In this document: positions 33,550-43,197 of the stretch, one piece after another | How the letters are laid out: every line of letters begins with the position of its first letter | How positions within the stretch are numbered: the first letter of the stretch is position 1 | NCBI GenBank assembly: GCA_963840235.1 | Contig: CAWIYC010000005.1 | Span: 411,890-475,889 of the forward strand | Origin: JBBRHQ01 sp963840235 | GTDB taxonomy: Bacteria; Actinomycetota; Thermoleophilia; Solirubrobacterales; 70-9 | DNA: 64,000 nucleotides | Direction: 5' to 3' | Notes under the pieces: generated by a model | The model's database searches: none | Told to the model about the DNA's origin: nothing | The model's input: the letters and a program-made list of their open reading frames with translations, nothing else | Program-made: the position numbers and the translations under genes

Positions 33550-34280
33550 CTGCAGCCCACCAGACGCAGGCCTCCGTTCGCCTCGGTGATGACACCGGTC
33601 CCGGGCGCGTAGGTCTTGAGCTCGAACTCGGCCGGTTTCGGCGTGGTCGCGTGCTCGCGGATCCTGATCACGTGACGGTAGGTGCGCCCGCCGATGTGCT
33701 TGGTCAGGCCGGAGGCCACGACCCGGTCCTTCTCGACCGCGACCCCCGGGATGTTCTCGGCGTAGAAGGTGACGCCAATCTTCGGGTGCGCCGGCATCAG
33801 CACGCCCGGCTGCCCGACCTCGCGGCCCACCCGCCACTGGCCGGAGTGGCCGACGAGCTTGCCGTTGCGGTACTCGTTGACGTCCTCGCCGAAGTAGTAG
33901 ACGGTTCCCGCCCTGTCCTGGGCGAAGTAGTCGATCGTCTTCTCGATCAGCCGGCCGCTTTGGAGATCGGTGACGCTGTCCTTGACGACCGCGGTCCTGA
34001 CCGTGTGGCCGCCCAGGGTGAACGGCTTGGTCCGGCCCTGCAGGACCCGAACGACCCGCAGGCGCTGTCCCCCGTCGTTGCCGGCGAGGACACAGCGGTC
34101 GAACTTGGTGATCGGCAGGTAGTGGTTGCTGATCCTGGCCGAGCCGGGACCGAACGAGCTTGCCGGGCGCGCCGACGCCGCGGTGGTGCCGGCGCTGCCG
34201 CCGCAGGCAGCAAGGACCAGAGGGACCGCAACCTGGCAGGCGATGAGGGGGGCAGTCCGTAGCTTCAATCTGGCGAACAT
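33546..34280 (-). CDS. putative lipoprotein, hypothetical
   Basis: 244 residues beginning with a lipoprotein signal (LIACQVAVPLVLAACGG, lipobox LAAC). The mature part contains paired β-strand-like stretches (HTVRTAVVKDSVTDLQSGRLIEKTIDYFAQDRAGTVYYFGEDVNEYRNGKLVGHSGQWRVG; TYAPGTGVITEANGGLRLVGC). Two Cys (near residue 62 and the penultimate) could form a disulfide. I do not recognise the family. It diverges from the SDR gene downstream. Confidence 0.8.
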   Translation of the reverse strand: MFARLKLRTAPLIACQVAVPLVLAACGGSAGTTAASARPASSFGPGSARISNHYLPITKFDRCVLAGNDGGQRLRVVRVLQGRTKPFTLGGHTVRTAVVKDSVTDLQSGRLIEKTIDYFAQDRAGTVYYFGEDVNEYRNGKLVGHSGQWRVGREVGQPGVLMPAHPKIGVTFYAENIPGVAVEKDRVVASGLTKHIGGRTYRHVIRIREHATTPKPAEFELKTYAPGTGVITEANGGLRLVGCS

Positions 34281-34404
34281 CGTCTTCCTTTCACTGACGC
34301 GACCGCGTCGCTCACGGTTCGCTGGATGGGACCCGACTACAGCGAGCGAAGATGAGGATTGGATGAGGCGACGGCGAGCCGGCTGATGCGTTTAGGCTCC
34401 CCGC

Positions 34405-35232
34405 ATGGGCCAGCTCTCCGGCAAGACGATGATCGTCTCGGGCGGCAGCCGCGGCATCGGGCTCGCGATCGCTGTCCGCGCCGCTCGCGATGGAGCCAAC
34501 GTCGCCCTCCTCGCCAAGACCGCTGAGCCCCATCCGAAGCTGCCGGGGACGATCTACACCGCGGCAGAGGAGATCGAGGAAGCCGGAGGGGCGGCGCTGC
34601 CGATCGTCGGCGACGTCCGCGACGACGACTCCGTCGCCTCCGCCGTCGCCGAGACGGTCGCGAAGTTCGGCGGCATCGACATCTGCCTCAACAACGCCAG
34701 CGCGATCGACCTCCGCCCCACCGATCAGATGGAGATGAAGCGCTACGACTTGATGCAGGACATCAACTGCCGCGGCACCTTTCTCCTGAGCAAGACCTGC
34801 ATCCCGCATCTGCGCCAGGCCGAGAACCCCCACATCCTCACCCTCTCGCCGCCGATCAACCTCAACCCGAGATGGGCCGGCGGCCACCTCGCCTACACGA
34901 TCGCCAAGTACGGGATGAGTCTCTGCACTCTGGGGCTGGCCGAGGAGCTGCGCGGTGACGGGATCGCCGCAAACTCGCTCTGGCCGCGAACGATCATCGC
35001 CACCGCCGCGGTCCAGAACCTGCTCGGCGGCGACGAGGCAATGGCTCACTCGCGCCGGCCCGAGATCATGGCCGACGCCGCCGCCGCGATCTTCGCCCGC
35101 CCGAGCGGCGAGGCGACCGGCAACTTCTACATCGACGACGAGGTGCTCGCCGAGGAGGGCGTCACCGACCTCTCCGAGTACGGCTACGGGGCCGAGGAGG
35201 CCAACCTCCAGCCCGACATCTTCCTCGACTAG
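34405..35232 (+). CDS. SDR-family oxidoreductase (HSDL2-like)
   Basis: 275-residue classical SDR with cofactor motif VSGGSRGIGLAIAVRAA, NNAS, and YxxxK in LAYTIAKYGMS. The LSPPINLNPRW segment (in place of the common catalytic Ser stretch) and ILTLSPP are typical of the human HSDL2-like subgroup, often tied to fatty-acid metabolism. The stop (35230-35232) overlaps the convergent F420-type gene by a few bases. Confidence 0.9.
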   Translation: MGQLSGKTMIVSGGSRGIGLAIAVRAARDGANVALLAKTAEPHPKLPGTIYTAAEEIEEAGGAALPIVGDVRDDDSVASAVAETVAKFGGIDICLNNASAIDLRPTDQMEMKRYDLMQDINCRGTFLLSKTCIPHLRQAENPHILTLSPPINLNPRWAGGHLAYTIAKYGMSLCTLGLAEELRGDGIAANSLWPRTIIATAAVQNLLGGDEAMAHSRRPEIMADAAAAIFARPSGEATGNFYIDDEVLAEEGVTDLSEYGYGAEEANLQPDIFLD

Positions 35233-36299
35233 ACGGTTGGCTCCGGACTCGATCCCCCAGCGGCGGCCCGGATCCGCAGCGCCGGCAGCACGTCCTCACT
35301 GAACTGCTCGAGGAAGCGACGCTGGTCGGAACCCGGCGCGTGCAGGAGCAGGTCCTCGAAGCCGAGGTCGAGGTATGCCCCGATCCGATCGACCACCTCG
35401 GCCGGGTCGTCGGAGACGATGAAGCGTGTGTGGGCGCGGTCGGCGTTTGCGTCGGCCACGCGCTCCATCTCGATCGGGTCCTCGATCCCCTCCTTCTGCT
35501 CGGGCGTCAGCGCCAGGGCCGCCCACCACTCGCACGCCCTGCGGGCGTAGTCGGGGTCGCGGTCGTAGGAAACCTTGATCTCGATCATGCGGCGGAACCC
35601 CGCCGGATCGCGCCCGGCAGCCGCCGCGCCCTCGGAGACCTTTCCCAGGAGCGTGACGTAGAGCTCGGGGTCCTTGCCGCTGGTGCAGATGAAGCCGTCG
35701 CCGACGCGGCCGGCGAGCTTGGCCGCAAGCGGCCCGGAGGCGGCGACGAAGATCGGCACCGGCTCCGAGGGCCGGTCGTAAATGGTCGCCCCGGAGGTCT
35801 CGTAGAAGTCGCCGCTGAAATCGACACGCTCCTCGGCGAAGAGCCGGCGGATCAGGGCGATCGCCTCGGCCAACCGCTGCCGGCGCTCCTTGCGTCCGGG
35901 AAACTCTTCGCCGGTGGCCGGCGTCTCGTTCATCGCCTCGCCCGACCCGACACCGAGGAAGACGCGGCCCGGGTTGAGCGCGCCCAGGGTGCCGAAGGCC
36001 TGGGCGATGATCGAGGGGTGGTAGCGCAGCGTCGGGGTGAGCACGCTCGTGCCGAGCACGGCGCTGCTGGTCGCCTCCCCGGCCGCCCCGAGCCAGGCCA
36101 GCGCCGACGAGGCGTGCCCGCCGTGGTGGCGCCAGGGCTGGAAGTGATCGGAGGTGGCGACCAGCTCCATGCCGCGGCCCTCCGCCTCGACCGCGAGCTC
36201 GAGCAGCTCCCGCGGGGGGAACTGTTCGGCCGATGCCTTGTAGCCGATCCTTACGCTCAAGATCCCGGGCAGGTTATTCCGAGCCGGCGGCGGCTCCAT
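35229..36299 (-). CDS. F420-dependent LLM-class oxidoreductase (G6PDH-like)
   Basis: TIM-barrel flavin/F420 oxidoreductase of 356 residues. The N-terminus (RIGYKASAEQFPPRELLELAVEAEGRGMELVATSDHFQPWRHHGGHASSALAWLGA) and GVGSGEAMNETPATGEEFPG match the F420-dependent glucose-6-phosphate dehydrogenase group (TIGR03557-like). It would supply reduced F420, implying the organism makes that cofactor. ATG 36299 lies inside the upstream CoA-transferase gene's end; TTG 36260 is a plausible alternative, as the family begins near it. Confidence 0.88.
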   Translation of the reverse strand: MEPPPARNNLPGILSVRIGYKASAEQFPPRELLELAVEAEGRGMELVATSDHFQPWRHHGGHASSALAWLGAAGEATSSAVLGTSVLTPTLRYHPSIIAQAFGTLGALNPGRVFLGVGSGEAMNETPATGEEFPGRKERRQRLAEAIALIRRLFAEERVDFSGDFYETSGATIYDRPSEPVPIFVAASGPLAAKLAGRVGDGFICTSGKDPELYVTLLGKVSEGAAAAGRDPAGFRRMIEIKVSYDRDPDYARRACEWWAALALTPEQKEGIEDPIEMERVADANADRAHTRFIVSDDPAEVVDRIGAYLDLGFEDLLLHAPGSDQRRFLEQFSEDVLPALRIRAAAGGSSPEPTV

Positions 36300-37416
36300 C
36301 CGGTCGCAGCCGCGGAGGCGCCGAGCGGTAGCTCGGCGGGGTCGCCGAGAGGCCGATCGGGTTGCGGGTCAGATCAACCGTGGTGCCGTCTCCGCGGGGG
36401 ATGCTGACGATCGGGTCGAGGCCGAGCTCCGCCGCGAGGCGAAAGGCTCCGGCGAGGTCGTTGACGACCCCGGCCGGCACCCTGGCCCCGGTCAGGGCCT
36501 CGGCCCATTCGGCCGCCGGTCGCTGCGCGAGCCGCTGCTCGAGCTCCTCGCGCAGCTCGGCGCGGTGCCCGACCCTGGCGTCGTTCGTCGCGAAGCGGGG
36601 GTCGCGGGCAAGCTCCGGGGCGTCGAGCACCTCGCACAGGGTCGCGAACTGGCGATCGGTTCCGACCGCGACCACCATCTCGCCCTCGGCCGAGCGCAGC
36701 AGCTCGTAGGGGGCGATGCTCGGGTGGGCGTTGCCCATCCGAGCCGGGACCTCGCCGGCGATGGTGAAGCCGGAGGCCTGGTTGACCAGGCCGGCCAGCA
36801 GCGAGGAGAGAAGGTCAACCTCGACCCGCTGGCCCTTGCCTGTTGCCTCGCGGTAGCGCAGGGCCGTGAGGATGCCGACAGTTGAGAACAGCCCGGCGAG
36901 CACGTCCACAAGGGCCACGCCCACCTTCTGCGGCTCGCCTCCTGGACTGCCGGTGATGCTCATCAGGCCCCCCAGCGCCTGGACCAGCAGGTCGTATCCC
37001 GGGAGATCGGCTCCGGCGCCGCGACCGAAGCCCGTGATCGAGCAGTAGATCAGGGCCGGGTCGGCCTCGCTCAGCTCCTCGTAGGAGAGCCCGAAGCGGT
37101 CCATCACCCCCGGGCGGAAATTCTCGACGACGACATCGGCCTCGGCCGCAAGGCCGCGGGCGCGCTCCCGGTCGCCCGCGTCGGCGAGGTCGAGAAGGAG
37201 ACTCTCCTTGTTGCGGTTGACCGACTGGAAGTAGGTCGCGTCGCCGCCCTGATCGAATGGCGGGCCCCAGGCGCGGGTGTCGTCGCCACCCCCGGGGCGC
37301 TCGACCTTGGTCACGCTTGCACCAAGGTCGGCCAACATCATCGTCGCGAACGGGCCCGCGAGCACGCGGGAGAAGTCGAGGATGCGGAGGCCGTCGAGCG
37401 CGGCTGGACTCTCCAT
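36274..37416 (-). CDS. CaiB/BaiF family III CoA-transferase
   Basis: 380 residues. It transfers CoA between carboxylic acids via an aspartyl-CoA thioester. Signatures: LRILDFSRVLAGPFATMMLADLGASVTKVERPGGGDDTR, NKESLLLDL, VVENFRPGVMDRFGL, and PGYDLLVQALGGLMSITG with the catalytic Asp. ATG 37416 (MESPAALDG) is preferred over 37449, which overlaps the upstream ATPase stop. Substrate is unknown; the acyl-CoA dehydrogenase nearby suggests acyl-CoA metabolism. Confidence 0.92.
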   Translation of the reverse strand: MESPAALDGLRILDFSRVLAGPFATMMLADLGASVTKVERPGGGDDTRAWGPPFDQGGDATYFQSVNRNKESLLLDLADAGDRERARGLAAEADVVVENFRPGVMDRFGLSYEELSEADPALIYCSITGFGRGAGADLPGYDLLVQALGGLMSITGSPGGEPQKVGVALVDVLAGLFSTVGILTALRYREATGKGQRVEVDLLSSLLAGLVNQASGFTIAGEVPARMGNAHPSIAPYELLRSAEGEMVVAVGTDRQFATLCEVLDAPELARDPRFATNDARVGHRAELREELEQRLAQRPAAEWAEALTGARVPAGVVNDLAGAFRLAAELGLDPIVSIPRGDGTTVDLTRNPIGLSATPPSYRSAPPRLRPDGAAAGSE

Positions 37417-37438
37417 CGCCGGGATGATCGCAGGGGGC

Positions 37439-40213
37439 CTAGGCGGCAACCGCGGCCGGGTGGGCCACGTCGCGGCGGCGGCGCAGGTAACGGCGGAGCT
37501 CGTCGGCCCCCCAGACGATGAACGGGAACGGCAACAGGATGACCAGCTCGGCCGGACCCAGCGCCGCCATGCCCAGCATGTCCTGGAACGGCGGCACGTA
37601 GATCAGGACGGCGGCGAGGGCGAGCTCGAAGGCGACGCCCCAGAGCAGCAGCCGGTTGCTGAAGACCCCGACCGAGAACAGCGAGGCGTGCTCGGTGCGG
37701 GAGGCGAAGGCGGTCCCGATCTGGGCCACGACCATCGAGAGGAAGGTCATCGTCGTCGCCTGCAGGTAGGCGTGGTGAAGCGGCGTTCCCTCGCCAACCG
37801 GGTCGCCTGGATGCCATCCGGCCCGGAGCAGAACGTAGAAGTAGGCTCCCATCTGGAGCGCGGCGGCGATCAGGCCGAGGAACAGCCAGGCGCGCAGCAG
37901 CATCGCCCGGGTGATGATCCCCTGCCTGCGCGATCGCGGCGGGCGGTCCATGATCCCCGGCTCGGCGGGTTCGCGGCCGAGGGCCAGCGCCGGCAGGGTT
38001 TCGGTGCCGACGTCGAAGGCGAGCAGCTGCAGGACGGTGAGGGGGAGCGGAACGGCGCCACCGGCGAGGCCAAAGACGACGAACGGCGTCACCTCGGGGG
38101 TGGCGTGGGCGAATATGTAGACGATGAACTTGCGGATGTTGTCGTAGATCCGCCGCCCGCCGGCGACCGCCTTGACGATAGTGGCGAAGTTGTCGTCGGT
38201 CAGGACCATCGTCGCCGCCTCGCGGGCCACGTCGGTCCCCGACCTGCCCATCGCCACGCCGATGTCGGCGCGCCGGAGGGCGGGGGCGTCGTTGACGCCG
38301 TCACCGGTCATCGAGACGACGTGACCCTCGGCGCGGAGGGCATCGGCGATTCGCAGCTTCGCCTCCGGAGTGGTTCTGGCGAAGATCAGCTCGCGGCCGC
38401 CGCGCAGCAGGTCCTCGAGCTCGGACTCGCTCATCTCGTCGAGCTCGGACTCGGTGACGACGATCAACCCGTCGCGCGCGATACCGATGCTCCGCGCAAT
38501 CGCAGCAGCCGTGAGGCCGTGATCGCCGGTGACTATGAGGATGCGGATCCCGGCGCGATGGCAGGCGGCGACCGCCCCGGCGACCTCCGGCCGGGGAGGA
38601 TCGAACATCGCGACCAGGCCGAGGAGGACCAGATCCCTTTCGGCATCCTCACGCCGCGTCGGTGATTCGCTGTCTTCAAGCTGCCGTCGCGCCACCGCCA
38701 GCACCCGCAGGCCCATGCCGGCGTAGGTCTCCACCATCCGATCGACCCGCAGCCGCCCGGCGGTATCCAGTGGGAAGGACCGCCCGTCCGATTCGGCGAT
38801 TCGGGCGCAGCGCGGCAGCAACGCCTCGGGGGCTCCCTTGGTGTTGACCCAGCGCGAGCCGCCGGTCGCGTCGACCGTGGACATCAACTTCAGGGTCGGG
38901 TCGAAATGGAACTCGCGGATCCGGTGGCGCCCCTGGCCGGGCTGAGAAGCCTCGGCGCCGAGGTCCCGGGCCGCGAGCATCATCGCGACCTCGGTGGGGT
39001 CTCCGCTCGGCTGGCCGCCCTCGCCGAGGCGCGCGTTGGTGCACGCGGCCATCGCCCCGGCCAGCGCGATCGTGACCGGTGACCGCGAGCGCTGCCCGTC
39101 CTCCGACGCTCCGGCGCTGAGATCGTGCTCCTGCCCTCCGGCCCAGATCCGGGTGACCGTCATCCGGTTCTCGGTCAGGGTCCCGGTCTTGTCGGTACAG
39201 ATGACGTCGGTGGATCCAAGCGTCTCGACCGCGCTCAGGCGCTTGACCACTGCCCCGCTGCGAACCAGCTCGCGCACCCCCACGGCCAGCGCCAGCGTGA
39301 TCACCGGCAGCAGCCCCTCGGGCACGTTGCCGACGATCAGGCCGATGGCGAGGACGAAGGCGTCGTGCACCGGCAGACCGCCGAGCGTCGCGATCGGGAT
39401 GAAGGCGATGCCGCAGATGACAGCGATGGCGGCGATCACCCAGGCCACCCTGCGCACTTCCGCTTCGAGCGGACTCTGCTCGCTCTCGACCCGCTCCGAC
39501 AGCGCGGCGATCCTCCCCAGCTCCGTTCGCATTCCGGTGGCGTAGACGACTCCCCGGGCCTCACCGCCGGTGCAGCTGGTGCCGCTGAAGACCAGGTCCC
39601 GGGCCTGGATCAGCGGGCGGTCCGTATCGGCGAACTCGGCCGAGCGCATGACCGTGGTCGATTCGCCGGTGAGCGTCGAGGCGTCCACCTCGACCGCACC
39701 CTCGATCAGGCGGGCGTCGGCCGAGATCCGCGCCCCCTCCTCGATCAGCAGTATGTCCCCGGGGACCAGGCAGGCCGCCTCGATCTGCTCAACCTCCCCG
39801 TCCCGCAGCACGGTGGCGTGCGGTGGAAGGAAGCGGCGAAGGGCCTCGACGGCACGCTCTGCCTGCAGCTCCTGGGCGAAGGCAAATCCCGCGTTGACGA
39901 CGATTACCACGACGACGGCGATCGCCACCGGCACGATCCCGGCGACCGCTGCGAGCCCGGCCGCCGCCCACAGCAGCAGCGCCAGCGGGTGGGTGAACTG
40001 CCGCGCCAGCTCGCCCGGCCAGCGTCGTTGCTTGCGACTCTGAAGCTCGTTGGGCCCGTACCTGAGCAGGCGGCGCTCGGCCTCCCTGCCCCCCAATCCC
40101 TCACGCGAAGCACGCAGATCGCGCAGCAGCAGGTCAACGTGCTCGTTGGGGTCCACCTGGAGGCGTCGATCCGTCGCTGCCCCGGCAGCGGAATCGCCAC
40201 CAGGGGCGCTCAT
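37439..40213 (-). CDS. P-type cation-transporting ATPase (CtpF/P2 type)
   Basis: Ten-helix type II P-type ATPase of about 924 residues. It has an N-terminal cation-ATPase domain (VDLLLRDLRASREGLGGREAERRLLRYGPNEL), TGES in the actuator domain, PEGLLPVITLALAVGVRELV in TM4, phosphorylation Asp in CTDKTGTLTENRM, nucleotide KGAPEAL, and MTGDGVNDAPALRRADIGVAMG. The VPEGLLPV form is seen in CtpF-like calcium/metal pumps. ATG 40213 starts the protein; it diverges from the flavoprotein gene, with a GTCC-CCGGGC / GCCCGG-GAC inverted repeat between them. Confidence 0.93.
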   Translation of the reverse strand: MSAPGGDSAAGAATDRRLQVDPNEHVDLLLRDLRASREGLGGREAERRLLRYGPNELQSRKQRRWPGELARQFTHPLALLLWAAAGLAAVAGIVPVAIAVVVVIVVNAGFAFAQELQAERAVEALRRFLPPHATVLRDGEVEQIEAACLVPGDILLIEEGARISADARLIEGAVEVDASTLTGESTTVMRSAEFADTDRPLIQARDLVFSGTSCTGGEARGVVYATGMRTELGRIAALSERVESEQSPLEAEVRRVAWVIAAIAVICGIAFIPIATLGGLPVHDAFVLAIGLIVGNVPEGLLPVITLALAVGVRELVRSGAVVKRLSAVETLGSTDVICTDKTGTLTENRMTVTRIWAGGQEHDLSAGASEDGQRSRSPVTIALAGAMAACTNARLGEGGQPSGDPTEVAMMLAARDLGAEASQPGQGRHRIREFHFDPTLKLMSTVDATGGSRWVNTKGAPEALLPRCARIAESDGRSFPLDTAGRLRVDRMVETYAGMGLRVLAVARRQLEDSESPTRREDAERDLVLLGLVAMFDPPRPEVAGAVAACHRAGIRILIVTGDHGLTAAAIARSIGIARDGLIVVTESELDEMSESELEDLLRGGRELIFARTTPEAKLRIADALRAEGHVVSMTGDGVNDAPALRRADIGVAMGRSGTDVAREAATMVLTDDNFATIVKAVAGGRRIYDNIRKFIVYIFAHATPEVTPFVVFGLAGGAVPLPLTVLQLLAFDVGTETLPALALGREPAEPGIMDRPPRSRRQGIITRAMLLRAWLFLGLIAAALQMGAYFYVLLRAGWHPGDPVGEGTPLHHAYLQATTMTFLSMVVAQIGTAFASRTEHASLFSVGVFSNRLLLWGVAFELALAAVLIYVPPFQDMLGMAALGPAELVILLPFPFIVWGADELRRYLRRRRDVAHPAAVAA

Positions 40214-40284
40214 CCGCCCGGGCTCCAAGCAGTACCGTTGTCCTCCGGGCCGCAGCGCCCGGGACTTCGCCGAACGGAGGTCGG

Positions 40285-41535
40285 ATGGCCGAGCAGAGCA
40301 CCGAGAGCAGCAAACCCCGTGTCGTCATCGCCGGTGGCGGGGTCGCCGCGATCGAGGCGATGCTGGCCCTGCGGGACCTGCTTGGAGACGGCGTCGAGAT
40401 CGAGCTCTACGCCCCCCGCGCCGAGTTCCTCTACCGCCCGCTTGCCGTCGGCGAGCCCTTCGGAGCGGCGGAGATCCTCCACTTCGACCTGGAAGAGCTG
40501 GCCGCCCTCCGCGGAGCCCGATTCGTCCTCGCCAGCGTCGTTGAGGTTCAAGACGAGCCCCGTCTGGTCAGGCTCCAGGGCGGAGCCGAGGCTCCCTTCG
40601 ATCACCTCGTGATCGCCTGCGGGACCAAGTCGCTGGTCGGGGTCGAGGGCGCGGCGACGTTCTGGGGGGTGTCCGACGAGCTCGCGGTGACCGGGGTGAT
40701 CCGCGATCTCGAGGCGGGGGAGGCGAAGAGCGTGGCGTTCACGATGCCGGCCGGGTTCGGATGGCCGTTCCCCCTCTACGAGCTGGCGCTGCTGACGCGG
40801 GCGCGTCTGAGGAGATCCGGGGTCGAGGGCGTCGCGCTGACCGTCGTCACCCCCGAAGTGGCGCCCCTGGGGGTATTCGGGGTGCGGGCGAGCGAGGAGG
40901 TTGGAGCGCTCCTGGCCGAATCCGAGATCGAGGTCGTCACAGCGAGGCGCCCGCTCAAGTACGAGGGGGGCAGGCTGCAGACCGTCCCAGGCGAGGAGAT
41001 CGAGGCCGACGCCGTGATCAGCATGCCCCGCCTGGAGGGCCGCCGGATCCGCGGCGTCCCGGCCGACGAGGCCGGCTTCATCCCGGTCGACCTCCACGGG
41101 CGGGTCGCCGGCCTCGCCGCTGTATACGCCGTCGGAGACATCACCGCCTTCCCGGTCAAGCAGGGCGGAATTGCGACCCAGCAGGCCGACGGCGTGGCCG
41201 AGCTGATCGCCCATGAGCTCGGCGCCCCGGTCGAGCCGACGCCGTTCACACCGGTGCTTCGCGGAGCCCTGATGACGGGCGAGAGGCGGAAGTACCTGAG
41301 CGGTGAGCTGACCGGCGGACATGGCGAGACGTCGCTGATGACCGAGCGAATGCTCTGGTGGCCGCCTGGAAAGGTGGCCGGGAAGTACATAGCCCCATTT
41401 CTCGCATCGCTCGCCGATTCGGAGCTCCAACCTCCCCGCCCGGCCGGCATGGACCCGGTTGAGATCGAGCTGGGCAGCGGGGCAGGCATTCTCGCCGTCG
41501 AGGACCCGGGGCAGGCCGGCCCTGCGGATCAGTGA
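40285..41535 (+). CDS. FAD-dependent pyridine nucleotide-disulfide oxidoreductase (NDH-2/SQR-like)
   Basis: 416-residue flavoprotein. FAD motif VVIAGGGVAAIEAMLALRDLLG, the sugar-binding acid ELYAPRAEFLYRPLAVGEPF, FDHLVIACGTK, and the C-terminal FAD site AAVYAVGDITAFPVKQGGIATQQADGVAELIA. The FLYRPLAVGEPFG segment is typical of membrane-associated NDH-2/sulfide:quinone reductase-like proteins. The redox Cys pair of classical SQR is not evident, so NAD(P)H or another donor is likelier. It diverges from the P-type ATPase. Confidence 0.85.
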   Translation: MAEQSTESSKPRVVIAGGGVAAIEAMLALRDLLGDGVEIELYAPRAEFLYRPLAVGEPFGAAEILHFDLEELAALRGARFVLASVVEVQDEPRLVRLQGGAEAPFDHLVIACGTKSLVGVEGAATFWGVSDELAVTGVIRDLEAGEAKSVAFTMPAGFGWPFPLYELALLTRARLRRSGVEGVALTVVTPEVAPLGVFGVRASEEVGALLAESEIEVVTARRPLKYEGGRLQTVPGEEIEADAVISMPRLEGRRIRGVPADEAGFIPVDLHGRVAGLAAVYAVGDITAFPVKQGGIATQQADGVAELIAHELGAPVEPTPFTPVLRGALMTGERRKYLSGELTGGHGETSLMTERMLWWPPGKVAGKYIAPFLASLADSELQPPRPAGMDPVEIELGSGAGILAVEDPGQAGPADQ

Positions 41536-41578
41536 TCTGTCCGGCGACCTGGCTCCCGTCAACAGCCACAATCCCGGA

Positions 41579-43018
41579 TCAGTCGAGGCAGAATCTCTCG
41601 ATCAGCTCGAGGTACTCGGCGAGATGTTCGATCGTCAGCGAGCGACTCACCGCCTGAGCCCGGGCGCCGATTCCCAGCTCCTCTCGACGGCGCTGGTCGT
41701 CCAGGAGCTGCCGCATGACGGTCGCGAATCGGGCATCCTCGCCCGGATCGATCAGAACACCGGATACGCCGTCGACGATCTGATCCTCGATGCCTCCGAT
41801 GCGTCGCGCCAGCACCGCCTTGCCCTTCAGCATCGCCTCGGCGACAGACAGCCCGAACGCCTCCCGAGCGGCGTTGTCGACAATCAGGTCGGCCCGCCGC
41901 TGCAGCGCGTTGACCATGATTGCGTTCTCCTCGAGGTCGTGGCGGGGGAGTTGCACGAGATGAATGCGGGCCCTGGCCTCCTCAGCGAGTCCATCGCGAA
42001 CAACCCTGAGCTCATCCAGAACGTCGCCCTCCTCGGTACCCACGGCACTCGTCCCGATCTCCGGCCCGGCGATGACGAGATGGGCCGGGGAGTCGCCCAT
42101 CTCCCTCGCGAACAGGTCCAGTAGCTCGCGCTGACCCTTCAGCCGCTCCCATCCCGAGACCTGCACCACCAGCGGCGTCTCCGCCGGGAGGGGGCCGTCC
42201 TGATCGATCTCGCCGGTGGCAGTGAGTCGGTAGGGGGAGCCGTCGGAGCGTTCGAATACGGGAGGGGTCTCCAAGCCGGAATCAGCCAGCCCGATCTGAT
42301 CGAGGATCGCCAACACCACCTCGGGGCGGATGCTCTGGTTCTTCGGTGAGAACGGATCCACGGTGGGATGGAGCACCCCGACCCGATCGGGAGGGATCAT
42401 CTCCCAGGCGTATTCGCGTCGGGAGAACACCGAGGCATCCGCGTCGGCGACCATCGGCCAGAGGAACTCCCAAGCTTCCCTTGCCCACGCGTTCGGCTCG
42501 TCGACGCCGAGGTGGCAACGCCAGATCACCTTGGCACCCGCTTCCTTCATCGGCCCGACGAGCCCCGGGAGGTCGTGGAGGAAGACGACGTCCCCGGGCC
42601 GGATCCGCCCTGAGAGAAGCTCGGCGTGCTCGGCGGCCACCAGTTCGATCACCTGGCGCTCATCGTCACCCAGCGGCCCGCCGTCGCCCTCGGAACCGTA
42701 GAGACGGTGATAGATGCGCCGGCTCACCGTCCGAAAGCCATGATCGGCGGCAGCTCCAAGCCAGTGGGCGTCGAGTCCGCTGTCGCGGGTGTAGCCAAGC
42801 AGCGAGCGCAGCATCTCGTCGACGCCGCTTCCGTTTCCGTCCCCGCTCGCGTAGCTGATGTGCCAGATGGCGCGGCCCGCGAAGCCGCTGTCGGCCCGCT
42901 CGATTGCCCGCTCCGCGCGCCGGAAGCCGACCGGCTGGATCGAGGCAAAGTGCTCACGGGACCGTCTTGGGACGGGCATTTCCTGCACGGATGTAGTGCT
43001 GGTAATCGCTTCGGTCAT
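41579..43018 (-). CDS. GT4 glycosyltransferase, trehalose synthase (TreT)-like
   Basis: 479 residues. TreT-type enzymes join NDP-glucose and glucose into trehalose. Match points: AIWHISYASGDGNGSGVDEMLRSLLGYTRDSGLDAHWLG at the acceptor lobe, DVVFLHDLPGLVGPMKEAGAKVIWRCHLGVDEPN, VVQVSGWERLKGQRELLDLF and the nucleotide-sugar EX7E in REAFGLSVAEAMLKGKAVLAR. ATG 43018 is preceded by GCGGAGG. It diverges from the phosphoribosyltransferase fusion and shares a 179 bp control region. The precise sugar product is inferred. Confidence 0.85.
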   Translation of the reverse strand: MTEAITSTTSVQEMPVPRRSREHFASIQPVGFRRAERAIERADSGFAGRAIWHISYASGDGNGSGVDEMLRSLLGYTRDSGLDAHWLGAAADHGFRTVSRRIYHRLYGSEGDGGPLGDDERQVIELVAAEHAELLSGRIRPGDVVFLHDLPGLVGPMKEAGAKVIWRCHLGVDEPNAWAREAWEFLWPMVADADASVFSRREYAWEMIPPDRVGVLHPTVDPFSPKNQSIRPEVVLAILDQIGLADSGLETPPVFERSDGSPYRLTATGEIDQDGPLPAETPLVVQVSGWERLKGQRELLDLFAREMGDSPAHLVIAGPEIGTSAVGTEEGDVLDELRVVRDGLAEEARARIHLVQLPRHDLEENAIMVNALQRRADLIVDNAAREAFGLSVAEAMLKGKAVLARRIGGIEDQIVDGVSGVLIDPGEDARFATVMRQLLDDQRRREELGIGARAQAVSRSLTIEHLAEYLELIERFCLD

Positions 43019-43130
43019 CGGGCGGCACCTCCGCTCGTTCACTCCACCAAGTCCGGCTGAGCAAACCAACAGTAGAAGGGTGCCACAAGTGTGCGGGAAA
43101 ACCCGGTTTGCCGGGCTTCGCCAAGGTGGT

Positions 43131-43151
43131 GTCCTATGTGCCATATGGGAC
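43131..43151. promoter_or_regulatory. inverted repeat in the treT-like/PRT divergent gap
   Basis: GTCCTAT ... ATATGGGAC forms an imperfect palindrome around GTGCC in the 179 bp divergent gap. It could be an operator for one or both genes. Similar GTCC...GGGAC ends occur between the P-type ATPase and flavoprotein genes. Confidence 0.35.
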
Positions 43152-43197
43152 GAGATCGTGATCACACCCGCAAGCCCGGCACGGCGGTGACTGGAGC

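Noticed and set aside
43131..43151. DosR box
   Set aside because: The palindrome is oriented GTCC...GGGAC, not the GGGAC...GTCCC order of DosR boxes, and lacks the full consensus.
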